A stretch of DNA of 41,704 nucleotides from Streptomyces sennicomposti (GCF_019890635.1 NZ_JAIOAB010000066.1:1-41704); one strand, 5' to 3'; positions 1 to 8,321 are shown, numbered from the stretch's first letter. Notes: generated by a model from the sequence alone, not told the origin. A program made the numbers and translations.

Positions 1-86
1 GGTCCGGGCCGGGGGCGGGGCCGGGGCCGGAGCCGGTGCGCCGAGCGGGGGCGGGACGGGTGCGGGTCCGGGGAGCCGGGGCCGGA

Positions 87-176
87 CCGGGTGGGGTGCC
101 GGGGGGCTGGGTGCGGGCCAGGTCCGGGCCGGGTGCGGATCCGGGCCGGGTGGGGTGCCGGGGGGCTGGGTGCGGG
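87..176. repeat. 31-bp direct repeat, two copies at 59-bp spacing
   Basis: Positions 87-117 and 146-176 are identical over 31 bases (CCGGGTGGGG...CTGGGTGCGGG). Degenerate copies of the CCGGGTGCGG core continue to about 215. The stretch lies beyond the 3' end of the GGDEF-EAL gene. It looks like a minisatellite in an intergenic region; no function is implied by the sequence. Confidence 0.7.
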
Positions 177-464
177 TCCGGGCCAGGTGCGGGTGTGGGG
201 CCGGGTGCGGGTCGTCTCGGGTGCGGTGAGCGGGGGGGGCGTTCGGCTCGTGAGGTGCCGGTGGGTGGGGCGGGGCTTCGGCTCGCCGCCGGTGGGTGGG
301 GGCGGCTCGGTGCTACGGACCGATGGTGAATCCGGGCCACACGCACGAGGCGACCACGGCCTGGCCAGGGCCCGGTGGCCCAAGTCGACCATTCGTCGAG
401 GCCGAAGCGACCGGCGCCCAGCCGTCGCGGCGGACGCCACCGGCGCCCGGCGCCCGGCGCCCGG

Positions 465-483
465 CCGTCGCGGCGGCCGACGG
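465..483 (-). terminator. Weak hairpin after rmdB-like gene
   Basis: CCGTCG at 465-470 pairs with CGACGG at 478-483 around a 7-nt loop, about 40 nt past the stop codon of the minus-strand gene. The stem is only 6 bp with no T-run, so its role as a terminator is uncertain. Confidence 0.3.
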
Positions 484-522
484 AAGGCGCCCCGCGCCCC
501 CTCGCGGCCGCCGGCCGAGCGG

Positions 523-2793
523 TTACTCGTCCGTCGCCGCCGCCGGCAGGGCCGCCGCCGGGCGGACCCAGCCGCGCGAGCCGCGGGCGCGCAGCCACGC
601 GGTGGTCTCCTCGGGCGGCATCGCGGCGGCGACCAGCCAGCCCTGCACCGCGTCGCAGCGCAGGTCCCGCAGCCGCTCCCAGGTCTCGTCGTCCTCGACG
701 CCCTCCGCGACGACCAGCAGCCCGAGGGAGTGGGCCAGGTCGACGGTGCAGCGCACGATCTCCGCGTCCTCCGCGTCCACCGCGAGGCGGGCCACGAAGG
801 AGCGGTCGATCTTCAGCTCGCTCACCGGCAGGCGGCGCAGATGCACCAGCGAGGAGTAGCCGGTGCCGAAGTCGTCCAGCGACATCTTGACGCCGTGCGC
901 GGTGAGCCCGGCCAGCGTGTCGGCGGCCCGCTGCGGGTCCTCCAGCAGCACATGCTCGGTGATCTCCAGCTGGAGCGCGCCGGCCGGGACGCCGTGCCGG
1001 GCGAGCCGGGCGGCGACCGAGCCGGCGAAGCCGGGGGTGTGGACGTCGCGCGGCGAGACGTTGACGGCGACCGGTGTGAACAGGCCCTGGGCGCGCCACC
1101 GGGCGACCTGGCCGAGGGCGGTCTCCAGCACGTACTCCGTCAGATGGGGCATCAGCCCCGAGGACTCGGCGATCGCTATGAACTCGTCCGGCGGGACCTT
1201 GCCCCGCTCCGGGTGCACCCAGCGCACCAGCGCCTCCAGGCCGGCGACCTGGCCGTCGAAGCGGACCTTGGGCTGGTAGTGCAGCTGGACCTCGTGGGCG
1301 TCCAGGGCGCGGCGCAGATCGCCGAGGAGGCCGAGCCGGTCGGGGGTGTTGGAGTCCCGCTTGGACTCGTAGACCTCCACCCCCGTGCGGTCCCGTTTGG
1401 CCTGGTACATCGCCACGTCCGCGCGGCGCAGCAGGCCTTCGGCGTCGAGGGCGTGGTCGGGGAAGACGGCGACCCCGGCGCTGGCCTCCAGGACGAGGGT
1501 GAGGCCGTCGAGGTCGAGCGGCGAGCTGAGCGCGGTGACGAGCTGGCGGGCGATACGGGTCGCGGACGTGGTGGAGTCGGCGACGGGCAGTAACACGGCG
1601 AACTCGTCGCCGCCGAGCCGCGCGGCCTCCGCCCCGCGCGGCAGCGCCTGCCGCAGCCGGTCGGCGATCTGGAGCAGCAGCCGGTCGCCGGCGAGATGGC
1701 CGAGGGTGTCGTTGACCGAGCGGAACCGGTCCAGGTCGATCAGCAGCAGGGCGGCCCGGCCGCCGGCGCGTTCGGGGTCGTCGAGGGCGGTCCAGATGCG
1801 TTCCAGCAGCCACTGCCGGTTGGGCAGCCCGGTCAGCGGGTCGCGCAACTGCTCCTCCGCCCGGGCGCGGGCGATCCACAGGGTGGAGTCGAGCGTGATG
1901 AGCGGGATGGCGAACAGCGGCAGCAGAACCGGTTCGGCGACGGCGACCACGCACACCAGGGGCGCGATGCCGAGCAGGGCGACCGCGAGGAGGCCCTGCC
2001 GGATGAGGGCGGGGCGGGCGACGGTGGGCAGGGGGCCGGTGCGCGGCGCGTGCAGGCACCAGATCAGCAGCCGGGTGACGGCGAGGTAGACGGCGGCGAC
2101 CAGCACCACCTCGGGGGCGGTGGACGCGGTCCAGTCCCCCGGGTCCCAGGGCCGCTCCACGGTCGGCACCCGGCCGCAGGCGCCGAGGACGAGGGCGGCG
2201 GCGCCGATGCCGAGGATGTCCGCGGCGCCGTTGAGGACGCCGGGCCGCCAGCGGCCGCGCCGGGCGATGCCGACCAGCACGACGACGGCGAGGCTGACCA
2301 GCGCGGCGGGTACCCAGCCGTAGAGCAGGAGCACGGCGAGGGTGAGGGCGGCGCCGGAGCCGGTGCCGCCCGACCAGCGGGCGCGGCCGAGCATGACGAG
2401 GTGGCCGACGATGACGCCGGTGAGCACGGCCAGCGACCAGCCGACGGCGCCGGACGGGAAGAGGGCGTGCGCGCCGGTGAACGACCTGAGGACGCCGGCG
2501 CCGAGGACGAGGGCGGCCGCGGTGACGACCGCCGGGGGCAGTGCGGCCCGCGGCGCACGCCGTCCGGGCCGGGGGCCGGCGCCGGGCGGACCGGCGGCCG
2601 TCGCGCGGGCCGGCGCCGGGCGGGGCCGTGTCTCCGCGACGGTGTGGTGCGCGGCGGGGCGTGCGGGCAGGACCGCGCGCCCCGTGTGCTGGTCGGCGCC
2701 CGAACGCTCCCCCGTCCGCCTCAGGCACCCTCGCCATGCGCCGGTCACCCGGCGCAGCCGTGAGTGCGGGGCGGCGCTCTCGGTCGGTTCCAT
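523..2793 (-). CDS. rmdB: Membrane-bound GGDEF-EAL cyclic-di-GMP enzyme, RmdB-like
   Basis: A 756-residue protein. The N-terminal ~80 residues are Arg/Pro/Ala-rich and probably cytoplasmic. Several hydrophobic segments follow to about residue 280, then GGDEF and EAL domains. The diguanylate cyclase motif is intact (GGDEF 394-398). The EAL phosphodiesterase signature is also intact: EAL 520-522, NVSP, DDFGTGYSS 640-648, a Lys in ELKIDRSF and AEGVE. Both activities are therefore possible. The family makes or degrades c-di-GMP, which controls development in Streptomyces through BldD. Its place beside ligA matches S. coelicolor SCO5495 (RmdB, a reported phosphodiesterase affecting colony morphology), as recalled. 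The ATG at 2793 is chosen because GAGAGG lies upstream and the longer frame is low-complexity. Leu401, right after GGDEF, is encoded by TTA (1591-1593), the only in-frame TTA I found in the window, implying dependence on the bldA tRNA. A 591-bp gap separates it from ligA, so it probably has its own promoter. Confidence 0.85.
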   Translation of the reverse strand: MEPTESAAPHSRLRRVTGAWRGCLRRTGERSGADQHTGRAVLPARPAAHHTVAETRPRPAPARATAAGPPGAGPRPGRRAPRAALPPAVVTAAALVLGAGVLRSFTGAHALFPSGAVGWSLAVLTGVIVGHLVMLGRARWSGGTGSGAALTLAVLLLYGWVPAALVSLAVVVLVGIARRGRWRPGVLNGAADILGIGAAALVLGACGRVPTVERPWDPGDWTASTAPEVVLVAAVYLAVTRLLIWCLHAPRTGPLPTVARPALIRQGLLAVALLGIAPLVCVVAVAEPVLLPLFAIPLITLDSTLWIARARAEEQLRDPLTGLPNRQWLLERIWTALDDPERAGGRAALLLIDLDRFRSVNDTLGHLAGDRLLLQIADRLRQALPRGAEAARLGGDEFAVLLPVADSTTSATRIARQLVTALSSPLDLDGLTLVLEASAGVAVFPDHALDAEGLLRRADVAMYQAKRDRTGVEVYESKRDSNTPDRLGLLGDLRRALDAHEVQLHYQPKVRFDGQVAGLEALVRWVHPERGKVPPDEFIAIAESSGLMPHLTEYVLETALGQVARWRAQGLFTPVAVNVSPRDVHTPGFAGSVAARLARHGVPAGALQLEITEHVLLEDPQRAADTLAGLTAHGVKMSLDDFGTGYSSLVHLRRLPVSELKIDRSFVARLAVDAEDAEIVRCTVDLAHSLGLLVVAEGVEDDETWERLRDLRCDAVQGWLVAAAMPPEETTAWLRARGSRGWVRPAAALPAAATDE

Positions 2794-3027
2794 TCCCGTC
2801 CCTCTCACAGCCGGCGGTGCCCACACCACGCGGCCCCGGTGCGGCGCCCCTTCGGCCCGCACCGGCACCGCGCCGGAAAAACCCTTCCACGCGCTCGTCG
2901 GAGCACGGGGATGCCCCGACCGCGGCCGGACACGGCGGGCGCACACCTCAACAGTAGGCCGCGGAAGGCTTCCACGGGCAGCGGTCGTCGACGGTTGCCC
3001 GAATGCGCCCCGGCCACCCGTATGCAT

Positions 3028-3056
3028 CTGATATGCGCCGTACGCGTGGCCTTCAA
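3028..3056 (-). promoter_or_regulatory. Weak sigma70-type promoter candidate for rmdB-like gene
   Basis: On the minus strand TTGAAG (3056-3051) is followed after exactly 17 nt by TATCAG (3033-3028). Each matches four of six consensus bases. This is an AT-richer pocket in a very GC-rich spacer. It would give a leader of about 230 nt. Chance occurrence is quite possible. Confidence 0.25.
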
Positions 3057-3137
3057 CCGCTACCCGCCGGTCACGGGGTACGACTTCGGCCACCTCGGGG
3101 GCGGTGCGTACGGAGCCGGCCGCCGAGGCCGCGGCCG

Positions 3138-3239
3138 CACGTATGACCTGGGACGCCGTCGCCCGGCGGTGACTCAGGACACCGTCCCGGCGGCACGTAT
3201 GACGTCGGACACCGCCACCGGGCCGGCCGCACGTGTGAC
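3138..3239. repeat. Three direct copies of CACGTRTGAC
   Basis: CACGTATGAC occurs at 3138-3147 and 3194-3203, and CACGTGTGAC at 3230-3239. Each is preceded by a G/C tract ending in GGC or CCG. Spacings are 56 and 36 bp. Clustering of a ten-base motif three times in about 100 bp upstream of a signalling gene suggests binding sites, but a decayed tandem duplication is equally possible. Confidence 0.45.
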
Positions 3240-3384
3240 TCCGCCTCCGGCCGGAGGCGCGACACCGGCCGCCGCCCACCCGGGAGCACGACCGGCTTCG
3301 CCCGGCCGGGAGGGCAACTCCCTTCGCTCCGCGGCCGGTTGCACGACTCTCGTCGCTCCCCGGCCGGGCGCCCGCCGCGCCCCC

Positions 3385-5607
3385 TTACTCCCCTTGCTCC
3401 GCCTGCTCCCCCTGCTCCTCGGCCGGCAGCGCGGCCTGCGCCGCCGCGTCCGGGCCCTGGTCCAGCAGGACGCCGAAACCCGTCTCGTCCAGGACGGGCA
3501 CCTTCAGCTGCATCGCCTTGTCGTACTTGGAGCCGGGGTTGTCGCCGACGACCACGAAGGACGTCTTCTTGGACACCGAGCCGGTCACCTTCGCGCCCAG
3601 GCTCTGCAGCGCCGCCTTGGCGCCGTCCCGGGTGAAGTGCTCCAGGGTGCCGGTGACCACGACGGTGAGGCCCTCCAGCGGGCGCGGCCCCTCGTCCTCG
3701 CCGGGGCCCTCCTCCTCCATGCGCACGCCCGCGGCCCGCCACTTGCGGATGATCTCCTGGTGCCACTCCTCGGCGAACCACTCCTTGAGGGAGGCCGCGA
3801 TGATCTGGCCCACGCCCTCGGTGTTCGCCAGTTCCTCCTCGCTCGCCTGCTCGATGCGGTCGATGGAGCGGAACTCGCGGGCCAGCGCCTCGGCGGCGAC
3901 CGGGCCGACATGACGGATCGACAGGCCGGTGAGCACGCGGGCCAGCGGGCGCTGCTTGGCGGCGGCGATGTTCTCCAGCATCGCCAGGGCGTTCTTCTTG
4001 GGCTCGCCCTGCTGGTTGGCGAAGACGGTGGCGATCTTCTCCTCGCCGGTCTTCGGGTCGCGCTTGGGCAGCCCGCTGTCCTGGTCGAGGACGTACGCCT
4101 TGATGGGCAGCAACTGCTCGACGGTGAGGTCGAACAGGTCGCCCTCGTCCCGCAGCGGCGGTTCGGCGGGCTCCAGCGGCTTGGTGAGGGCGGCGGCGGC
4201 GACGTAGCCGAAGTGCTCGATGTCGAGCGCCTTGCGGCCCGCGAGGTAGAACAGGCGCTCGCGCAACTGGGCCGGGCAGGTGCGGGCGTTGGGGCAGCGC
4301 AGGTCGACGTCGCCCTCCTTCATGGGCCGCAGCGGCGTCCCGCACTCGGGGCACTCGCCCGGCATCACGAACTCGCGCTCGCTGCCGTCGCGCAGGTCGG
4401 CCACCGGACCGAGGATCTCCGGGATGACGTCGCCGGCCTTGCGCAGCACGACGGTGTCGCCGATGAGGACGCCCTTGGCCTTGACGACGTCCTGGTTGTG
4501 CAGGGTGGCGAACTCGACCTCCGAGCCGGCGACGGTGACCGGCTCGACCTGCGCGTACGGCGTGACGCGGCCCGTGCGGCCGACGCCCACGCGGATGTTG
4601 AGGAGCTTGGTGTTGACCTCCTCGGGCGCGTACTTGTAGGCGATGGCCCAGCGCGGGGCGCGCGCGGTGGAGCCGAGGCGGCCCTGGAGGCGGATCTCGT
4701 CGAGCTTGACGACGACGCCGTCGATCTCGTGCTCCACGGAGTGCCGGTGCTCGCCGTAATAGGCGATGAAGTCGCGGATGCCGTCGAGGCCGTCCACCAC
4801 CCGGTTGTGCGGGGAGGTGGGCAGGCCCCAGGTGCTCAGCAGGTCGTACGCCTCGGACAGGCGGGTCAGGCCTTCGTACCCCTCCAGGGCGCCGATGCCG
4901 TGGACGACCATGTGCAGGGGGCGGGTGGCGGTGACGCGCGGGTCCTTCTGGCGCAGCGAACCGGCCGCCGCGTTACGCGGGTTGGCGAAGGGCTTGTCGC
5001 CGGCCTCGACCAGACGGGCGTTCAGCTCCTCGAACCCCGCCATCGGGAAGTAGACCTCGCCGCGGATCTCGACCAGGTCGGGCACCTTGTCGCCGTGCAG
5101 CCGGTCGGGGATCTCGGCGATGGTGCGGACGTTGGGCGTGATGTCCTCGCCGGTGCGGCCGTCGCCGCGGGTGGCCGCGCGGGTCAGCCGGCCGTGCTCG
5201 TACGTCAGGTTGACGGCGAGGCCGTCGACCTTCAGCTCGCACAGGAAGTGGTACTCCTGCTCGCCCAGCTCCCGGGCGATCCGGTCGACCCAGGCGGCGA
5301 GATCCTCGTCGTTGAACGTGTTGTCCAGGGAGAGCATCCGCTCGCGGTGCTCGACCGCGGTGAACTCCGTCTCGTACGACCCGGCGACCTTCTGGGTCGG
5401 CGAGTCGGGCGTGCGCAGCTCGGGGTAGCGCTCCTCCAGGGCCTCCAGGGAGCGCAGGAGGCGGTCGAAGTCGGCGTCGCTGATGACCGGCGCGTCCTTG
5501 ACGTAGTACCGGAAGCGGTGCTCCTCGACCTGCTCCGCGAGCCGCGCGTGCTCCTCGCGGGCCTCGGCGGGCACCGCTGTCTCCGCTTGCTGCTTGTCGC
5601 CGGCCAC
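3385..5607 (-). CDS. ligA: NAD-dependent DNA ligase LigA
   Basis: A 740-residue protein of standard length for the family. It seals nicks in duplex DNA using NAD+ in replication and repair. The adenylation motif KVDG has its nucleophilic lysine at residue 126 (CELKVDGLA). The oligonucleotide-binding part contains the typical GVGRTGRVTP stretch. A four-cysteine zinc finger (CPEC...CPNARTC) lies near residues 418-442. A helix-hairpin-helix region follows, and a C-terminal BRCT domain spans roughly 645-730. A short acidic/Gln tail ends the protein. The GTG start has GGAGG 8 nt upstream. The gene begins 15 nt after the MetE-like gene, so it is probably cotranscribed with it. Essential housekeeping gene; nothing degraded. 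Confidence 0.97.
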   Translation of the reverse strand: MAGDKQQAETAVPAEAREEHARLAEQVEEHRFRYYVKDAPVISDADFDRLLRSLEALEERYPELRTPDSPTQKVAGSYETEFTAVEHRERMLSLDNTFNDEDLAAWVDRIARELGEQEYHFLCELKVDGLAVNLTYEHGRLTRAATRGDGRTGEDITPNVRTIAEIPDRLHGDKVPDLVEIRGEVYFPMAGFEELNARLVEAGDKPFANPRNAAAGSLRQKDPRVTATRPLHMVVHGIGALEGYEGLTRLSEAYDLLSTWGLPTSPHNRVVDGLDGIRDFIAYYGEHRHSVEHEIDGVVVKLDEIRLQGRLGSTARAPRWAIAYKYAPEEVNTKLLNIRVGVGRTGRVTPYAQVEPVTVAGSEVEFATLHNQDVVKAKGVLIGDTVVLRKAGDVIPEILGPVADLRDGSEREFVMPGECPECGTPLRPMKEGDVDLRCPNARTCPAQLRERLFYLAGRKALDIEHFGYVAAAALTKPLEPAEPPLRDEGDLFDLTVEQLLPIKAYVLDQDSGLPKRDPKTGEEKIATVFANQQGEPKKNALAMLENIAAAKQRPLARVLTGLSIRHVGPVAAEALAREFRSIDRIEQASEEELANTEGVGQIIAASLKEWFAEEWHQEIIRKWRAAGVRMEEEGPGEDEGPRPLEGLTVVVTGTLEHFTRDGAKAALQSLGAKVTGSVSKKTSFVVVGDNPGSKYDKAMQLKVPVLDETGFGVLLDQGPDAAAQAALPAEEQGEQAEQGE

Positions 5608-5622
5608 CGTGTCGTCCTCCCG

Positions 5623-6630
5623 TTACTCTGGGTTGTCCGCGAGGGATCTCGCCGCCCGGACGCAGTGGGCGAGCGCCTCGCGCGCGTACGCGGGGGAAGC
5701 GCCCGCGAGACCGCACGTCGGGGTGACCGTCACCGTCTCCGCGAGAAGCCCCGGTCGCAGCCCCAGCCTGCGCCACAACGTCCTGACACCCATGACGCTA
5801 CCGGCAGGGTCTGACAACGGGCCGTCCGTGGCCGGGACGACACCGGCGAACAGCCGCGTACCGGCTTCCACGGCCTCCCCGATCGCCTCGTCGTCGCGCT
5901 CGGTGACGAGCGAGAGGTCGAAGGAGACGCCCGCCGCGCCGGCCCGGCGCAGCAGCGCGAAGGGGACGTCCGGCGCGCAGGAGTGGACCACGACCGGCCC
6001 CCCGTCGTGCACGCCGACGACGTCGCGCAGCGTCGCCTCGACCACCTGCCGGTCCACGGCGCGGTGGGTGCGGTAACCGCTGGCGGTGCGGACCTGGCCG
6101 CGCAGGACGGCGGTGAGGGAGGGCTCGTCCAGTTGCAGGACGACGTGCGCGCCGGGCACCCGCCGCCGTACCTCGGCCAGGTGCAGCCGCAGGCCCTCGG
6201 CGAGGGAGGCGGCGAGGTCGCGGCAGGCGCCGGCGTCGGAGAGGGCGGCCTCGCCGTTCCTCAGTTCGAGGTGGGCGGCGAGCGTCCAGGGGCCGACGGC
6301 CTGCACCTTCAGCGGCCCCTGGTGGCCCTGGGTGAACTCCTCCAGGGCGTCCAGGTCCTCCCCCAGCCAGGAGCGGGCCCGCTTGGTGTCCCGGCCCGGC
6401 CGGTCGCCGAGCCGCCATCCGCTGGGCTCCACGCGCGCGTACAGCTCGACGAGCATTCCGGCGGTGCGCCCGATCATGTCGGCGCCGGGCCCGCGGGCGG
6501 GCAGCTCCGGCAGGAAGGGGAAGTCCTCGAACGTCCCGGCGGCCGTCTTGACGGCCTCCCGGGCGTCGCCGCCGGGCATCGAGCCGACCCCGGTCGCGGC
6601 GCCGAACTGGAACTGGCTGTTTTCGCTCAC
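5623..6630 (-). CDS. MetE C-terminal-like cobalamin-independent methionine synthase family protein
   Basis: A 335-residue protein with only the C-terminal catalytic-type barrel of MetE. The zinc ligands expected for homocysteine activation appear as His216-Ser-Cys218 and Cys306 in TPTCGLAG, and the N-terminal GSMPG motif fits the family. Full MetE is about twice this length, so the substrate may differ. Short homologues of this kind sit beside ligA in Streptomyces, as recalled. The start is GTG without a clear ribosome site, which may mean translational coupling to the SDR gene 30 nt upstream. A folate-independent methyl transfer is possible, but the methyl donor cannot be read from the sequence. 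Confidence 0.8.
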   Translation of the reverse strand: MSENSQFQFGAATGVGSMPGGDAREAVKTAAGTFEDFPFLPELPARGPGADMIGRTAGMLVELYARVEPSGWRLGDRPGRDTKRARSWLGEDLDALEEFTQGHQGPLKVQAVGPWTLAAHLELRNGEAALSDAGACRDLAASLAEGLRLHLAEVRRRVPGAHVVLQLDEPSLTAVLRGQVRTASGYRTHRAVDRQVVEATLRDVVGVHDGGPVVVHSCAPDVPFALLRRAGAAGVSFDLSLVTERDDEAIGEAVEAGTRLFAGVVPATDGPLSDPAGSVMGVRTLWRRLGLRPGLLAETVTVTPTCGLAGASPAYAREALAHCVRAARSLADNPE

Positions 6631-6660
6631 CGGGGCAGCCTACGCAGCCCCGGGTCCGGG

Positions 6661-7350
6661 TCAGCGCCCCGGCCGGACCGTGAGGTCGTTGACCTCCGCG
6701 TCGCGCGGCAGGTCGAGGGCCATCAGGATCGTCGTCGCCACCGACTCGGGGTCGATCCAGCGGTCCGGGTCGTACTCCTTGCCCTCCTGCTGGTGCACCT
6801 TGGCCTGCATGGGGCTGGCGGTGCGGCCCGGGTAGACGGAGGTGACGCGCACGCCGTTGCCGTGCTCCTCCTGGCGCAGGGAGTCGGCCAGCGCCTTCAG
6901 GCCGTGCTTGGAGGCCGCGTACGCGGACCAGTCGGGGCTGGCGTTCAGGCCGGCGCCGGAGTTGACGAAGAGGACGTGGCCGCGTGCGGCGCGCAGCTGG
7001 GGCAGGAAGTGGCGGGTCAGCTCGGCGGGCGCGATCAGGTTGACGTTGAGCTGGTGGCGCCACGCCTTGGGGGTCAGCTCGCCGACCGGGCCGAGGTCCA
7101 CCACGCCCGCGATGTGCAGCAGGGAGTCGACCCGCTCGGGGAGCGTCTGGTGGGAGAAGGCCCAGCTGAGCCGGTCCGGGTCGGCGAGGTCGCCGACGAG
7201 GGTGCGCGCGCCGGGGAACTCGGCCGCCAGTTCCTTGGCGCGGCCCGCGTCGCGCGCGTGCAGCACGAGTGCGTCCCCGCGCGCGTGCAGGCGGCGGGCG
7301 ACGGCCGCGCCGATGCCGGAGCCGGCTCCGGTGATCACGTGTGTAGCCAT
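6661..7350 (-). CDS. Short-chain dehydrogenase/reductase (SDR)
   Basis: A 229-residue classical SDR. The nucleotide-binding motif TGAGSGIG lies at residues 7-14, a HIAGVV segment replaces NNAG, and the catalytic pair is Tyr144-x3-Lys148 (YAASK) with Ser upstream in VNSGAG. It should reduce or oxidise a carbonyl/alcohol with NAD(P). The substrate is unknown. The chosen ATG at 7350 begins directly with the Rossmann strand MATHVITGAG; longer frames run into the neighbouring gene. It follows the LOG-type gene by 23 nt and precedes the MetE-like gene by 30 nt, so these form one operon ending with ligA. Confidence 0.9.
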   Translation of the reverse strand: MATHVITGAGSGIGAAVARRLHARGDALVLHARDAGRAKELAAEFPGARTLVGDLADPDRLSWAFSHQTLPERVDSLLHIAGVVDLGPVGELTPKAWRHQLNVNLIAPAELTRHFLPQLRAARGHVLFVNSGAGLNASPDWSAYAASKHGLKALADSLRQEEHGNGVRVTSVYPGRTASPMQAKVHQQEGKEYDPDRWIDPESVATTILMALDLPRDAEVNDLTVRPGR

Positions 7351-7373
7351 GCCGCCATGCTCGCACCCGCGCC

Positions 7374-7913
7374 TCAGGCGGCGTTCAGGGACTCCTCCAG
7401 GTAGGCGAGGGCGGCGGCCGGCTCGTCGGCGAAGAACACCAGCTCGGCCAGGGGGCGGGGCAGGAAGCCCTCCTCCTCCATCCGGCGGAACTGCTCGCGC
7501 AGGCCGTCGTAGAAGCCCGCGGTGTTCAGCAGCACCACCGGCTTCTCGGTCCGGCCGTGCTTCTTCAGCTCCAGGATCTCGGTGGCCTCGTCCAGGGTGC
7601 CGGTGCCGCCCACCATGATCACCACCGCGTCGGCCTTCTCCAGCAGCAGCCGCTTGCGCTCGGCGAGGTCCGGTGCGATGACCATCTCGTCGGCGCCGGG
7701 CCGCGCCTTGGCCGACAGGAACTCCACCGACACGCCGACGAGCCGCCCGCCCGCCTCCTGCACGCCGTCCGCGACGACCTTCATCAGCCCGCTGTCGGAG
7801 CCGCCCCACACCAGGGTGTGCCCGCCCTTGCCGAGCAGCCGGGCGAAGTCGCGCGCGGGGCGGGTGTAGCGGTCGTCGAGGTCGGCGGCGGAGAGGAAGA
7901 CGCAGATGTTCAT
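7374..7913 (-). CDS. LOG/TIGR00730 family phosphoribohydrolase-like protein
   Basis: A 179-residue Rossmann-type protein. Its signature is VGGTGTLDE at residues 101-109, a variation on the PGGxGTxxE motif of LOG enzymes, with SDSGLMKVVADGV upstream matching the nucleotide-binding loop. Family members cleave nucleoside 5'-monophosphates (cytokinin ribotides or AMP) to free base and ribose phosphate; older annotation as lysine decarboxylase is misleading. The first residue of the motif is Val instead of Pro. It is first in the operon leading to ligA. It is transcribed divergently from the DUF427 gene across 75 bp, which should hold both promoters. No good ribosome site precedes the ATG. Confidence 0.85.
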   Translation of the reverse strand: MNICVFLSAADLDDRYTRPARDFARLLGKGGHTLVWGGSDSGLMKVVADGVQEAGGRLVGVSVEFLSAKARPGADEMVIAPDLAERKRLLLEKADAVVIMVGGTGTLDEATEILELKKHGRTEKPVVLLNTAGFYDGLREQFRRMEEEGFLPRPLAELVFFADEPAAALAYLEESLNAA

Positions 7914-7988
7914 GCGGCCACGGTACGCGGGGCGGGTAGGTGTACGGCACACGGGAAGATGCGGGGGCCGGCCGGTGCTGCCCCTGGT

Positions 7989-8321
7989 ATGACCCGAGAG
8001 ACCCGAGGACACACGATCACCGTCGAGCCGAGCGACGAGCACGTGCGCGTGGTGCGCGACGGGCAGGTCCTGGCGGAGAGCCGCCGCCCCCTCGTGCTGC
8101 GCGAGACCGGCTGTCCGCCGCGCTACTACCTGCCGCCCGAGGACGTCCGCCTCGATCTGCTGACGCCCTCCGGGACGCACACCCACTGCCCCTTCAAGGG
8201 CGACGCGTCCTACTGGTCGCTGCCGGACGCGCCGGACCTGGTGTGGGCGTACCCCGAGCCGAAGCCGGACGTGGCGGCGATCAAGGACCACCTGTGCTTC
8301 TACGACACGGAAGTGGTGTGA
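7989..8321 (+). CDS. DUF427 domain protein
   Basis: A 110-residue protein covering the entire DUF427 fold: HTITVEPSDEHVRV at the start, ESRRPLVLRE, YYLPPEDVR, and the conserved CPFKGDASYWS followed by VWAYPEP. The biochemical role of the family is not established to my knowledge. The ATG start is chosen because it lies just before the conserved region; no clear ribosome site is visible. The neighbour on the minus strand is the LOG-like gene. Immediately after the stop a 21-bp tandem repeat begins. Confidence 0.9.
   Translation: MTRETRGHTITVEPSDEHVRVVRDGQVLAESRRPLVLRETGCPPRYYLPPEDVRLDLLTPSGTHTHCPFKGDASYWSLPDAPDLVWAYPEPKPDVAAIKDHLCFYDTEVV

Larger units (their letters stand above)
1..522. other. 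Gene-free GC-rich stretch downstream of rmdB-like gene
   Basis: I find no supported gene here. The open frames that cross it consist of Gly/Arg/Ala-rich shadows of G-tract repeats. The first 220 bases are extremely G-rich on this strand, built from variations of GGTCCGGGCCGGGTGCGG. From about 445 to 470 there is a short run of GGCGCCC units. The left half may belong to a gene or intergenic spacer cut by the window edge. Nothing else functional was recognised apart from the weak hairpin listed separately. Confidence 0.6.
2794..3384. other. 591-bp intergenic region between ligA and rmdB-like gene
   Basis: No gene is supported; open frames here are extensions of flanking genes or shadows. It contains three copies of a CACGTRTGAC motif (listed separately), a weak promoter candidate for the downstream gene, and a short 5-bp hairpin GGGAG-GGCAA-CTCCC at 3308-3322 that might help end ligA transcription. 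The rmdB leader would be long, more than 200 nt, if the promoter guess is right. I see no riboswitch-like fold by eye. Confidence 0.5.

Noticed and set aside
1..215. G-rich direct repeats considered as a CRISPR or origin element
   Set aside because: Repeats are not separated by unique spacers of uniform length, and no cas genes or DnaA-box clusters are present.
36..1593. Long Gly/Arg-rich open frames at the left edge
   Set aside because: They translate G-tract repeats and then run antisense to the EAL domain; no start signal or domain supports them.
2794..3279. 162-residue N-terminal extension of the GGDEF-EAL protein
   Set aside because: It is Arg/Gly-rich translation of intergenic repeats; the ATG at 2793 has an upstream GAGAGG.
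2764..5814. A 1016-codon open frame opposite ligA
   Set aside because: It is a mirror of the ligA reading frame caused by high GC at third positions; it has no family features and ligA motifs on the other strand are complete.
7374..7913. Lysine decarboxylase
   Set aside because: Old automatic label for this family; the GGxGTxxE motif indicates a LOG-type phosphoribohydrolase.
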